A stretch of 64,000 bases of DNA from Desulfitobacterium sp038181555 (GTDB lineage Bacteria > Bacillota > Desulfitobacteriia > Desulfitobacteriales > Desulfitobacteriaceae), in the NCBI RefSeq assembly GCF_038181555.1, contig NZ_JBBWUA010000003.1, positions 1-64,000 on the forward strand, written 5' to 3'. Numbering within the stretch: the first letter of the stretch is position 1; each line of letters starts with the position of its first letter. Both the position numbers and the translations under genes were made by a program. Below are positions 34,695-44,238 of this stretch, piece after piece. Under the pieces are notes generated by a model. That model saw nothing but the letters and a program-made list of their open reading frames with translations, was not told the origin of the DNA and did no database searches.

Positions 34695-36503
34695 TTATTC
34701 CCACGGAGCCTCCTTAGCCGCATTCTCACCAGCAATCCGTGCTACAGTCGCATAGTTGCCCAAGGAACCATGAGGACGCCGCCAACCCATGGCATTGCCC
34801 AACTCACCCGCAGCGTAGAGGTGAGGAATAACTTTTTCCTGATCGATGGAAATGCTTCCATCGGTAGCTTTGCCGCTGTATCCAGCTAGTTGATCGGCCT
34901 GCTCGATGACCTGGGATTTGGTATTAACACGAACGCCATTGCGTTGTGTGTGACGGATCAAGGATGCCTTAAGACCATAGAAAGGTGGCTTGGCAATTTT
35001 AAACATGGTCGTTTTGCCAAAATCTTCGTCCTTACCAGCATCGACAAAACCATTATAACGGTTGATGGTTTTCTCCAATTCTGCTACAGGAATTCCCATC
35101 TTTTCAGCCAGTTCGGAAATACTGTCAGCTATGGCTACGCAGGCTGGGTCAAACATAAGACCTTTCTTGGGGTTAGGGTTCTTCAAATCTTCAATAGGCC
35201 ACTTTAACGCAGCTGCACTTTCAGAATCAGCAATTGCCCAAACATTTCTGGTTTGCGGTAGGCTAAGATATTTGGCAGTGTAGGGCCATTCAGGGTTTTC
35301 ATTCAAGCCCCCGGCTTCACCTTTGGCAGGATCCGCTTTTCTAGCCCCTTCCAGTTCGTTAATATAACGTACACCATCATTTTTTACTAAAATAACTCGC
35401 TCGAAGAATGCGGCAGAACGCGAAATTCCCTTACCATCTGAATAATAAGCAGCGGTCTTAAAGTCAGGTGGTTCCCATCCCCAGTAGGATCTGGAGCCAT
35501 AAAACAGATAAATATATGAGGTGAAGGACATATCACTGAAGCCAGCGCCAACTTCGGCAGCGGCTAAGTGACCATCACCGGCACTATCTACAAACAGCGT
35601 TCCATCGGCTGGAGTACCGCCATCACCAAAGCAATCCGGCCCCACGACCCGTGGATCCCAGGCTTGAGCCATTCGGTAGTTGTCAGTCCAGGTTCCTGTA
35701 CAAAGGATGACCCCTTTGCGGGCTTTAATACTGATTGTTCCTTCTGGAGTTTCTACCGCTACTCCTAGAACTGGGCCTCCGGGTTCACGATAAACCTTCT
35801 TCATACGATGCTTGAAGAGAATAGGAACTCCCATCTCTTTTAACTTCTTCTCCCAGACTGTAGTCCAGGCTAATCCAAAGCTCATAGGACTATTGGGCTT
35901 AGCATCATATACACCTGGGTTGGCTGCTGGATAATGGGAACGAGTAACACGATGGACTTCCGGACTTGAATTACCGACAGTAGCATACCATTTAAAGCCC
36001 ATGGATTCCATCCATTCGATGAGTTCCGGTCCTCTTTCCACATATGTACGAATCAGCTCCGGGACACCACGGTATCCACTGGCTTTCATTTCATCTTCAA
36101 ACCAGTCTTCGATATTATCCTGTAATCCCGCTTCTTTCTGGATCCGTGTACCTCCAAGTATGGCATGACCCCCTGCGGTTTTATACAGCCCGCCAGCCCA
36201 ATCATTTTTTTCAAGAACGATAACATCAGAACCAGCATTTTTAGCTTCAATAGCAGCTGCTAATCCACAGCCCGTACCAATAACTACTACATCCGTTTCC
36301 TTATCCCATTTTTCGGGTAACCAAGGCTTTGCTTGAGTAGCAGGCTTTGCATCTTTAGCCGGAGTTTGCGTTCCTTGGCTGCATCCTGATAGCAAGAAGC
36401 TAGCACCTACTGCAGTACCGGCTGTCATGAGACCCGCATTTTTTAAGAAATCTCGACGAGAAAGTCTTTCCCTTTTCAGTTCATCTTTCTTTTCCTTAGA
36501 CAT
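34695..36503 (-). CDS. Tat-exported FAD-dependent reductase, fumarate-reductase-like flavoprotein
   Basis: The 602-residue protein has the twin-arginine motif SRRDFLKN (15-22), a hydrophobic region ending LLSGC (Cys41), and a FAD fold starting VVVIGTGCG (72-80). The C-terminus holds LYAAGELGNAMGW and RIAGENAA. By eye, the substrate His of fumarate reductase is kept (IRHTQRNG) but the substrate Arg region reads PHGSLGN, so the substrate likely differs. No haem or FMN domain is fused. It is followed by the Ig-like gene and preceded by a 330-base gap shared with a divergent DUF4317 gene; no dedicated regulator or cytochrome lies beside it. Confidence 0.88.
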   Translation of the reverse strand: MSKEKKDELKRERLSRRDFLKNAGLMTAGTAVGASFLLSGCSQGTQTPAKDAKPATQAKPWLPEKWDKETDVVVIGTGCGLAAAIEAKNAGSDVIVLEKNDWAGGLYKTAGGHAILGGTRIQKEAGLQDNIEDWFEDEMKASGYRGVPELIRTYVERGPELIEWMESMGFKWYATVGNSSPEVHRVTRSHYPAANPGVYDAKPNSPMSFGLAWTTVWEKKLKEMGVPILFKHRMKKVYREPGGPVLGVAVETPEGTISIKARKGVILCTGTWTDNYRMAQAWDPRVVGPDCFGDGGTPADGTLFVDSAGDGHLAAAEVGAGFSDMSFTSYIYLFYGSRSYWGWEPPDFKTAAYYSDGKGISRSAAFFERVILVKNDGVRYINELEGARKADPAKGEAGGLNENPEWPYTAKYLSLPQTRNVWAIADSESAAALKWPIEDLKNPNPKKGLMFDPACVAIADSISELAEKMGIPVAELEKTINRYNGFVDAGKDEDFGKTTMFKIAKPPFYGLKASLIRHTQRNGVRVNTKSQVIEQADQLAGYSGKATDGSISIDQEKVIPHLYAAGELGNAMGWRRPHGSLGNYATVARIAGENAAKEAPWE

Positions 36504-36669
36504 TCTTAAACCTCCCTTTACTTTTTCAGGTAGCGGTTGTCACTTTATTGTGAAATATCCCACACATTAAACATAGCATTCCTCCCATTTACTGTCAATG
36601 ATTACTTGTTAATATTTTCACACACGATTCAAGCTATTCTTCTTTCATATACTAATATTCTATTAAATT

Positions 36670-36733
36670 AGCTAAGTTGGCTAAATAAGCTAAGTTGGCG
36701 CAGTATTTTTGACACTTATTGTTTGACAAACAA
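36670..36733. repeat. Direct repeat and palindrome upstream of divergent genes
   Basis: AGCTAAGTTGGC occurs at 36670-36681 and 36688-36699 (18-bp period), and TTGTTTG-A-CAAACAA is a perfect palindrome at 36719-36733, overlapping two TTGACA words that could be promoter -35 boxes. This is in the 330-base gap between the flavoprotein (minus) and DUF4317 (plus) genes. The rest of the gap is AT-rich with nothing else seen. Confidence 0.5.
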
Positions 36734-36833
36734 AAAAGCAAATACTAATCCGTTATTTCTTCATTGACTATCTTCAGTAAAATTTGCTACCTTAATATAA
36801 GTTGCCTTTTTGCTTTTTTATAAGGAGGAATAA

Positions 36834-38000
36834 ATGATGAACCGAAACGATGTAGCAAGTATACGTAAAGAGCTTAAACAAGACAACACAAAGCTAAAAC
36901 TAGGTGATGTTGTTAGTATTTATGTCAAAGGGGATCTCAAACAGATTATCGGCACCGAAAAAGAATACTTTGACAGAATGGATGCAGAGAAGCAAGAGCT
37001 TTATATCAAGAATTTTAAAAAGCTCCTTACCGGCCCTCTAGATTCTAAAGTCTTCGGACTGGAATTCGCAGATAATAAATTAGGGCAAAACCCTCGCCAA
37101 AAAGTATTATTCGAAACCCTAAAAACCGAAGATTTTATGGAGCAAGCCGAAGAAATCACTCTCAAAATCATTGAGAATTGTCATTACGAAGGTGATTATA
37201 TGGTTTCCTTCCTACGGGGTGAAGTCTATAAGCTCATGAAAAGGGAAAGCAGAGAAGATGAATCAGGAATCGATGATATCGTATTTTCCTTTGAATTCTT
37301 CATGGGCAGTGTTAATCCAGTAGCCATCCCCAAGACTGCCCTTAAATTCGACTTTGAAGGTAAAGTATTTAAAGCAGATATCCCGATGGACGTGACGATC
37401 AATCTAACCTCTCCCTTAGATGGATTTATGTTCCCCTCCTGGAGTGACAATTCCGCTGATGTGAATAAGGTCGTTTATTACTCCAATAAAGCCAATGACC
37501 CTAACACAGAATTCTTCACTCAGGTTCTGGGCTGCGAATTACATACTACCGCCCAAACGGAAAAAGAGCAGTTCCTTGAAATTGTTCAAGAAGTCGCGGG
37601 TAGAGAAATCGAGCCTGAGAAGATCGCTAGGATCTATGAAAGTGTGAACACGATTATTGAGAGAAATGAGGAAGAAGAAAGCCCAGAAGTCCCTAGTGTG
37701 AGATTAAAGGATATGGAAAAAATCCTTCAGACCAGTGGAGTTGAAAACACTGAAGGGCTGGAGACCGCTTTCCTGAAAGTCACCGGGACGGAGAAGTATG
37801 AGTTTAAAGCCTCCAACCTCATACCCAACTTCAAAGGCAAATCGATTAAAATTGAGAATAACTCCGTGAGCATCTCTGTCAGTCCACAGGACTTAAAAAA
37901 CATTAAGCAGGTCAAGAAAGATGGCAGGCGTTATTTACTTATCGAAATCGAGGAAGCAGCAAACCTTGAAGGGTTTGAATTAAGTACGGAGGAGTTTTAA
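36834..38000 (+). CDS. DUF4317 family protein
   Basis: The 388-residue soluble protein matches DUF4317 of Clostridia: an N-terminal DVASIRKELKQD segment, the long middle part with FSFEFFMGSVNPVAIPKTAL and GFMFPSWSDNSADVNKVVYYS, and FFTQVLGCEL. The C-terminal part is acidic. No catalytic motif or signal is seen, and the family has no established function. The start has AAGGAGG; the second ATG at 36837 is an equal alternative. A terminator follows. Confidence 0.85.
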   Translation: MMNRNDVASIRKELKQDNTKLKLGDVVSIYVKGDLKQIIGTEKEYFDRMDAEKQELYIKNFKKLLTGPLDSKVFGLEFADNKLGQNPRQKVLFETLKTEDFMEQAEEITLKIIENCHYEGDYMVSFLRGEVYKLMKRESREDESGIDDIVFSFEFFMGSVNPVAIPKTALKFDFEGKVFKADIPMDVTINLTSPLDGFMFPSWSDNSADVNKVVYYSNKANDPNTEFFTQVLGCELHTTAQTEKEQFLEIVQEVAGREIEPEKIARIYESVNTIIERNEEEESPEVPSVRLKDMEKILQTSGVENTEGLETAFLKVTGTEKYEFKASNLIPNFKGKSIKIENNSVSISVSPQDLKNIKQVKKDGRRYLLIEIEEAANLEGFELSTEEF

Positions 38001-38090
38001 CGTCCACCATATCCCACCGAGCAATCAAGGGGCATAGTTTTTAGGTAAACTTCCAATGAAGATTGACTGCATTCGTTCAAATTCAACCAA

Positions 38091-38130
38091 AAAACCTCCT
38101 CAGCCTACAATTTAGATGAGGAGGTTTTTA
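38091..38130 (+). terminator. Terminator of the DUF4317 gene
   Basis: AAAACCTCCTCA (38091-38102) pairs with TGAGGAGGTTTT (38117-38128) and is followed by TTA. Confidence 0.88.
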
Positions 38131-38662
38131 TTTCTGAAAAAGAAGAGCACGTAATGATCTATCTTACACCACGTGAGATAACTTATTACCCGGTAATAAT
38201 CTTTCGACTACAGCCAAGCAGAATCGCCACCTCAAATGATGGTTCGTTCGACCATACTGGATATCTACCCGACCTTATTTAACCTTGCGGCTAAGTAAGA
38301 CCGAAAATTTTATATATAGCCACGCGCCATGAGGTGTATGTCTATATACAAAAGATTTTCCAAAACCCAGCATGATCTTAACTCGACCCTTGCAGATAAG
38401 TTGGAACCCTCAGATAATCAAGGTTTAATCGACTAACTAAAAGCTTTTCCCTACCTAAAAGAATCTTCTCTCCGACAATTTATAAACGGGAGCCTATAAA
38501 TCATCTTTGACCGACTTATACATACCTCTTTGACAAAGCATATATAAATCTTGGCTCAACCATTACGTACCCTTCGACATTATAGTGTGCAATTTCCTGA
38601 TTAAATATTCTTGTCCATAAATAATTTTATTGCATTCCCTTAGCGGCAATTCTCTTCCCAAT
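38131..38662. other. 532-base non-coding stretch with hairpins
   Basis: No frame with a credible start is present. A perfect palindrome TTATTACC-C-GGTAATAA lies at about 38185-38201, and a long imperfect hairpin runs from 38303 to 38360 (GAAAAT..TATATAG pairing with CTATATA..ATTTTC). It may hold a small RNA or be decayed sequence; no promoter stands out. Confidence 0.4.
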
Positions 38663-40312
38663 TTATACTTTAAAATCTTGAACTGATTCGCTTAGGCTCT
38701 CAGCCATTTTTGCCAGTTCTTCACTAGCAACACTTAACTGGTTCATAATATTATTTTGCTCTTCCACATGTCCGGTTACATTGGCGCTATTCACGGCAAC
38801 CTGATGGGTTGTGGTGCTAATTACAACGATCGCTTCAGCCACTTGTTTGACAGCCAAGGACTGGGCCTGTGCCGATGTAGAAATAGTGTCCATTATCGAA
38901 TCCAATTCCTGAACTGATTGCCCAAGGGTTTCAAATTTCGCTTGAACTTTATAAGCTACTTCCTTGCCTTGAGCAACTTCCATTGCTCCCTTATGCATCT
39001 TGTCTACTGCATCCGATATCTCTTTTTGAATAGAAAGAATTAATGTGGATATGCCCTCCACAGCGTTACTACTTTCCGAGGCTAACTTGCGAACTTCTTC
39101 AGCAACGACCGCGAATCCCCTGCCCTGCTCTCCTGCCCGTGCTGCTTCAATAGCTGCATTCAAGGCCAGTAAATTAGTCTGGTCAGCGATACCACTGATC
39201 GTGTTGGAGATAGTTCCGATCTTTTCAGAACTTAAGCGCAGTTGTTCGATAGTTCCTGCAATATCTTGGGTCACGATTTCAATGCCTCTCATGGTCTCTA
39301 AGTTCTGATTAACATCTTCTTTTCCTTCGATGGCTAAATCTCTCACTCGTTGACCGGCATTTGCACTCTTCTGGACCTGATGGGTTACAATTTCGGCGTT
39401 TTCTGCAACGTTTTCCGTTACGGCTCTAGTTTCCTCAGTACTGGAGGCAGTCTCCTGCATTCCCGCAGATATCTCCTCTATGGAAACAGTGATTTCTTGC
39501 ATCCTGCCTCGGTTTTCATGAGCGGTGGCAGACAGTTCTTGTGAGGATGCTAAAACGGCTTGGGCAGTCTGAATTACATTGGTGACAATTTTCCTTTGTT
39601 TTGCGAGCATATCATTAAAGGCTTGCGCCAAACGAGCAGTCTCATCTTTTCCATGAACTTGAACCTGCACTTGAAGATCTCCTTGCCCAGCCCTTTCCAT
39701 CTCCTTAAGGATTTCCTGGATGGGTTTAATGATACGATTGCTCATAATAATGCTCACTAGAACACTGGCCACAAATAAAATTGCTCCTACTACTAAGACT
39801 CGTACGACTAGAGATAGCATCTCTTCCTTAACATCAGCACCTGCCATGGCCTCTTGGCGGAGTAGGTCTACCCTGCCATTGATGTCTTGAGCAGTCTGAT
39901 CAAATTCTTTCATGATAATATTTCCTGCTTCCGGACCACCGTCTATATAACCTTGGGCCATCTTCTTTCCTACAGAATAATATCCTTCAAAGGAAGTTCT
40001 GATTTCCTCATACTCTACCTCACGAGAAGGATTAAGCTGCTTTAATTCATCGAGCTGCTGCTGAAATTTTTGGGCCCAGGACTCTGCTTCATCGTATCCG
40101 TCATTATAGCCTCCGGTCGCTCTCGTTGCACTTATATCTGTCAACCATTGTTGGACTTGAATCACTGAAATCTTTAATTCCTCAGTCTTGATCGTCGTCT
40201 GAATCCCTTGGCTTACAAAATAGAAAGAACCAAAAGTAAATCCTTGAACCAGTGTCACAAATAGAAAGATTGTTGCAATAATTAGTAGAAATTTGCCACG
40301 AATACTTCTCAT
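38663..40312 (-). CDS. Methyl-accepting chemotaxis protein with four-helix-type sensor
   Basis: The 549-residue receptor has two membrane helices (about 9-30 and 175-195) around an all-helical outer sensor of about 140 residues, then HAMP and a cytoplasmic signalling domain with the conserved tip GIADQTNLLALNAAIEAARAGEQGRGFAVVAEEVR (family hallmark). The sensor segment QWLTDISATR is typical of a four-helix-bundle chemoreceptor group, but its ligand is not known. It is monocistronic. It would signal to CheA/CheW, encoded elsewhere. Confidence 0.92.
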   Translation of the reverse strand: MRSIRGKFLLIIATIFLFVTLVQGFTFGSFYFVSQGIQTTIKTEELKISVIQVQQWLTDISATRATGGYNDGYDEAESWAQKFQQQLDELKQLNPSREVEYEEIRTSFEGYYSVGKKMAQGYIDGGPEAGNIIMKEFDQTAQDINGRVDLLRQEAMAGADVKEEMLSLVVRVLVVGAILFVASVLVSIIMSNRIIKPIQEILKEMERAGQGDLQVQVQVHGKDETARLAQAFNDMLAKQRKIVTNVIQTAQAVLASSQELSATAHENRGRMQEITVSIEEISAGMQETASSTEETRAVTENVAENAEIVTHQVQKSANAGQRVRDLAIEGKEDVNQNLETMRGIEIVTQDIAGTIEQLRLSSEKIGTISNTISGIADQTNLLALNAAIEAARAGEQGRGFAVVAEEVRKLASESSNAVEGISTLILSIQKEISDAVDKMHKGAMEVAQGKEVAYKVQAKFETLGQSVQELDSIMDTISTSAQAQSLAVKQVAEAIVVISTTTHQVAVNSANVTGHVEEQNNIMNQLSVASEELAKMAESLSESVQDFKV

Positions 40313-40415
40313 TAAGTTTCCTCCTAGACCTATTCAAATTCTAATCTGTAGAATTCTACATAATGTATTATTTTCCTTTGATATAATTTATAGCAATCTG
40401 TCGAAAAAAAGGACG

Positions 40416-40758
40416 GTGTGAAATTTCGATTTCACACTGCCCCTTTACAAAAAAAATAATCCAACTTTTAAAAACTTGTAAGCGTAGCTTCTCACACAAT
40501 AGTGAACGATTTTAAGCGAGCAGCTACCCGTTCTTCGCGAAAAGCACGCAGCGGAGTCGGGTTGGAAACAGGACGTTTCCAACCCGCTAGAGAGCCAAGG
40601 ATGGCGATTTAGCGGGGCACCCGACGGAGCGAAGTGCTTAAGCGTTAGAACGGGTGCACGCAGCTTACTGAGAGAACGATGTGTGAGAAGCTACCCGACC
40701 CAAATCTTTCAAGACTATGTAAGGAGGCCGTATAAAAATCGAAATTTCACACTGCCCC
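40416..40758. repeat. Nested inverted-repeat element of about 340 bp
   Basis: The outer ends are exact 14-bp inverted copies: GTGTGAAATTTCGA (40416-40429) and TCGAAATTTCACAC (40739-40752). TTTCACACTGCCCC is also a direct repeat (40430 and 40745). Inside, a perfect 15-bp inverted repeat (40484-40498 with 40680-40694) encloses ACCCGTTCT/AGAACGGGT, TCGGGT/ACCCGA, a perfect 11-bp hairpin with loop AGGAC (40559-40585), and CCCGCTA/TAGCGGG (40583-40616) with GCCA/TGGC inside. No gene is present. It could be a small mobile element without its own transposase, or a folded RNA. Confidence 0.75.
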
Positions 40759-40765
40759 AATAGCC

Positions 40766-40903
40766 TCAGATTTCATAATGATTATGCTTGCCCTCATGCT
40801 CATAGGGTGAGTAAGCTTGGTATGGAAACAAATCCAATGAGAATTCTTGATTTTTAACGTTTCTGTAAAATTCCCTGACGCTTTCCAGGATTCTCTTATC
40901 CAT
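40766..40903 (-). CDS. 45-residue microprotein, uncharacterised
   Basis: An excellent ribosome binding site (GAGGAGGAATCGATA) precedes the ATG at 40903; a longer frame from 40948 has none. The 45-residue product is soluble, with an N-terminal helix (MDKRILESVREFYRNVKN) and a Tyr/His-rich tail (YEHEGKHNHYEI). It is downstream of proA on the same strand with a 144-base gap. I do not recognise it; the histidines might bind metal. Confidence 0.6.
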   Translation of the reverse strand: MDKRILESVREFYRNVKNQEFSLDLFPYQAYSPYEHEGKHNHYEI

Positions 40904-41047
40904 TATCGATTCCTCCTCATACAACGAAAAGATACACATTGAACTCAAAATTAGTATGCATGAGTCGGAATCTAATTATAATGGCAATTGAAACCATGAA
41001 GAATCGTTAAATTATAAAGCTTATATATCGATAGCATGCTAGCCGTA

Positions 41048-42301
41048 TCAAGTTACAATCTGGTCTTCTCCATAAATCATGTATTTCATAGTTGTGAGCT
41101 CTCGTAGTCCCATCGGTCCACGAGCGTGTAGCTTCTGGGTACTGATACCAATCTCTGCACCGAAACCGAATCGACCTCCATCAGTGAAGCGGGTGGAGGC
41201 ATTGACGTAAACAGCCGCTGCGTCTACTTCATTTAAGAAGCGTTGGGCTGTCGTGTAATTCTCGGTGATAATCGTCTCCGAATGTTTGGTACCATACTGG
41301 TAGATATGATCCATGGCCTCATCTACATCCTTTACAACTTTAGCGCTGATGATAAGATCCAGATACTCAGTTCCCCAATCCTCTTCCTTCGCTTTAGCTG
41401 CATAGGGCAAGATAGAGCAGGTTTTTTCACATCCGCGAATTTCCACTCCGTAATCCCGGAGCTTAGTGCCCAGCAAGGGCAAGAATTCTGAGGCAACCGC
41501 TTCATGGATAAGCACAGTTTCTAAGGCGTTGCACACCCCTGGTCTTTGGGTTTTAGCATTAAAAACGATGCTGACGCCTTTATCTAAATTCCCCTCCTGA
41601 TCCACGAAAGCATGACAAACCCCGGTACCTGTCTCGATAACAGGTACGGTGGATTCTTTGACCACTGTCTGTATGAGTCCTGCTCCCCCTCGTGGAATAA
41701 TGACATCTACGTAACCATTCATCTTCATCAATTGTTGGACCCATTGCCGATCGGTATTTTCAAGGAGCTGTATGCAGGCTGTCGGTAGCCCTTGACCTTC
41801 GGCAGCTTGCGAAATAACCCTACTTAAAACCTTATTGCTTTCGATAGCCTCTGAGCCTCCCCGCAAAATCACGGCGTTACCGGATTTTAGACAGAGGGCT
41901 GCCGCATCCACTGTTACATTGGGACGCGCTTCATAGATCATGGCCACAACACCTAAGGGGACACGGGTACGCTGAATACGCAAACCATTGGGACGAGTCC
42001 AAAACTCCCCTTCACCTACGGGATCTGCTAAGTTTACTACTTCCCGTAAGGAATCACTCATCTGACGAATCCCTTCAGAAGTCAGGGTTAGGCGGTTAAC
42101 TAAGGAGCTTTTGATTCCTTTCTGAATAGCACCCTCTACATCCCTTTGATTAGCCACCAAAATTTCCTGTTCCTGGGCTATAAGCGCATCGGCCATGGCC
42201 AAAAGAGCTTTATTCTTGTTCGCTGTGCTTGTATAGGCTAATTTACGCGCGGCATCCTTAGCCTTTTGCCCAATTGTCATCAGCTCCGGTGAAAAATCCA
42301 T
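41048..42301 (-). CDS. proA: Glutamate-5-semialdehyde dehydrogenase (gamma-glutamyl phosphate reductase)
   Basis: Second step of proline synthesis: NADPH-dependent reduction of glutamyl 5-phosphate. The 417-residue protein has the aldehyde-dehydrogenase fold with ETGTGVCHAFVDQ and the catalytic cysteine in QRPGVCNALET, and the family end FTDGGRFGFGAEIGISTQKLHARGPMGL (read as shorter motifs GFGAEIGIST and ARGPMGL). It is the last gene of proC-proB-proA, 15 bases after proB, all behind the T-box at 44336-44556. Confidence 0.97.
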   Translation of the reverse strand: MDFSPELMTIGQKAKDAARKLAYTSTANKNKALLAMADALIAQEQEILVANQRDVEGAIQKGIKSSLVNRLTLTSEGIRQMSDSLREVVNLADPVGEGEFWTRPNGLRIQRTRVPLGVVAMIYEARPNVTVDAAALCLKSGNAVILRGGSEAIESNKVLSRVISQAAEGQGLPTACIQLLENTDRQWVQQLMKMNGYVDVIIPRGGAGLIQTVVKESTVPVIETGTGVCHAFVDQEGNLDKGVSIVFNAKTQRPGVCNALETVLIHEAVASEFLPLLGTKLRDYGVEIRGCEKTCSILPYAAKAKEEDWGTEYLDLIISAKVVKDVDEAMDHIYQYGTKHSETIITENYTTAQRFLNEVDAAAVYVNASTRFTDGGRFGFGAEIGISTQKLHARGPMGLRELTTMKYMIYGEDQIVT

Positions 42302-42316
42302 CCTAATCTCTCCTTT

Positions 42317-43429
42317 CTAACCTTCCAGCATCATCGTCATATTGTCACGATGCACGACCTCTTCACCCTCCAAATTAGGGATTAAGTCTAACATTACATC
42401 GGAATGCATACCGCGGACCCGCTCTAGTTCATCACTATTTAGTTCAACAAGCCCCCGGGCAACCTCAAGCCCATCTGGATTATTGATGCGCACCAGCTCT
42501 TTGCGCTCCCAGGTTCCTTCAAGTCCCGTAATACCGGAGGCTAATAAGCTTTTTCCCTTAAGCAAGGCATTGACTGCCCCTTGATCGATAAAAATGTTCC
42601 CCTCGGAAAGACCGCCATAGGCAATCCAGCGTTTTTTACCCACAATACGGTGCGTTGCTGGTAGAAAATAAGTACCCAGGGGGCGTTCACCTTGAATAAG
42701 CTTAATCATATCCTCCATATGCTTGGAGTGCATAAGAAACATACCAATACCAAAACGGGTGGCAATCTCTGCTGCTTTAATTTTCGTAAGCATTCCACCG
42801 GTTCCTAAGGAGCTTCCCGCTCCACCTGCTACACCTATTACTTCAGCAAGATCCTTAACCTCCGTAATGAGCTTAGCCGCAGGATCCAGTTTGGGGTTAG
42901 CGGAATAGAGGCCTTCCACATCTGTGAGAATCACCAGCAAATCTCCATGCACCAGTCCAGCCACTAAGGCCGAAAGACGATCATTATCTCCGAAACAAAG
43001 CTCCTCCACGGCAACCGTATCATTTTCATTGATAATAGGCACCACTTGAAAACGGAGCAATTGCTCTAAGGTGTTTTGAGCATTCTTATAACGAGAAGCT
43101 TCCGCCAGATCGATTCTTGAAAGCAAAACCTGAGCACTGACGAGACCATAAGCTTCGAGAGCAAGTGCATACTTCTCAATCAGAACTCCTTGACCAACTG
43201 CGGCTACAGCCTGCTTACCTGCCACATCCTTTGGCTTAGCTTTTAACTTCAGTTTCCCAACACCTGCAGCCACGGCACCTGAGCTGACCAGAACACATTC
43301 CACACCCACCTTATGAATCTCCGCAACCAATCGTGCAATTCGATCAATTGCTCGATCATCAAGACCACCTTCAGGGTGGTTTAAGCTACTACTACCAATT
43401 TTTATAATAATTCGCCGTAGCTCACTCAC
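42317..43429 (-). CDS. proB: Glutamate 5-kinase with PUA domain
   Basis: First step of proline synthesis: ATP-dependent phosphorylation of glutamate. The amino-acid-kinase domain (about 1-260) has IIIKIGSSSL, VSSGAVAAGVG, INENDTVAVEE and GTGGMLTKIKAAEIA; a PUA domain (about 280-365) follows, as in proline-inhibited enzymes. It overlaps proC by four bases (ATGA) and precedes proA. Confidence 0.97.
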   Translation of the reverse strand: MSELRRIIIKIGSSSLNHPEGGLDDRAIDRIARLVAEIHKVGVECVLVSSGAVAAGVGKLKLKAKPKDVAGKQAVAAVGQGVLIEKYALALEAYGLVSAQVLLSRIDLAEASRYKNAQNTLEQLLRFQVVPIINENDTVAVEELCFGDNDRLSALVAGLVHGDLLVILTDVEGLYSANPKLDPAAKLITEVKDLAEVIGVAGGAGSSLGTGGMLTKIKAAEIATRFGIGMFLMHSKHMEDMIKLIQGERPLGTYFLPATHRIVGKKRWIAYGGLSEGNIFIDQGAVNALLKGKSLLASGITGLEGTWERKELVRINNPDGLEVARGLVELNSDELERVRGMHSDVMLDLIPNLEGEEVVHRDNMTMMLEG

Positions 43430-44238
43430 TCAAGATACACCCTTTCCATCTCTTCAGCACGAGCTTTGCAAGCTTTAGCTGCTCGTGCTACTAATTTCTC
43501 TAGACCATTTTTCCCAAATACATTCAGAGCTTCTTGTGTTGTTCCATTAGGCGAAGTAACTGCCACACGCAGCTCGCCGGGTGATTTGCCACTGGTAGCC
43601 AACATTTTCGCTGCCCCGAGGATGGTTTCCTTAGCAAGTGTTTCCGCTATCTCTGGAGTGAAGCCCATCTCCACCCCTGCCTTGACCAAGGCCTCTGTGA
43701 ATAGATAAAAATAGGCCGGTCCGCTTCCACTCATGGCAATCAGGGGATTCATCTGTTCCTCGGTTACCCAGATGAACTTCCCGACGGCGCCAAAGACATC
43801 CTCTACAGCTTTTGTATGACCTTGATTGACCCCTTGCCCCTTGACCAAACCGGTCATGGAATGCATGACTGCACTGGAGGTATTGGGCATGGCCCTAACA
43901 AGGGGATTCTGGGGCAAATGTCTTTTCAGTAATGCCAAAGGAATTCCTGCCGCTACACTAACAAACAGCTGATTATCCGAAATGATCTCGCTGATGTTCG
44001 CCATAACCTCATTTACATCCTTAGGCTTCACCGCTAAAAGGATAATCTCTGAATCCCTAATTGTTTCCACAAAGGAAGCTGGGATTACCCCATAATCTTC
44101 CCTCATTTTTTCCAACTTAGCCTGATTGGAACGGTTAGTCACTCGAATTTCATAATGACCTGCCAGAGCTAGACCCTTAACAATAGCTTCAGCCATGTTA
44201 CCAGCCCCTATAAACCCGATTTTTTTCATTCGTATCAC
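43426..44238 (-). CDS. proC: Pyrroline-5-carboxylate reductase
   Basis: Last step of proline synthesis: reduction of pyrroline-5-carboxylate. The 270-residue protein has the nucleotide-binding GFIGAGNMAEAI (7-18), LLAVKPKDV, RAMPNTSSAV, and the C-terminal GSGPAYFYLFTEAL and LAKETILGAAKM dimer region. It is the first gene of the operon and directly follows the proline T-box leader, so the whole pathway is under one switch. Confidence 0.97.
   Translation of the reverse strand: MIRMKKIGFIGAGNMAEAIVKGLALAGHYEIRVTNRSNQAKLEKMREDYGVIPASFVETIRDSEIILLAVKPKDVNEVMANISEIISDNQLFVSVAAGIPLALLKRHLPQNPLVRAMPNTSSAVMHSMTGLVKGQGVNQGHTKAVEDVFGAVGKFIWVTEEQMNPLIAMSGSGPAYFYLFTEALVKAGVEMGFTPEIAETLAKETILGAAKMLATSGKSPGELRVAVTSPNGTTQEALNVFGKNGLEKLVARAAKACKARAEEMERVYLE

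Noticed and set aside
40484..40694. Protein-coding reading of the nested repeat element
   Set aside because: No frame has a start with a ribosome binding site, and the symmetry of the sequence is that of stems rather than codons.
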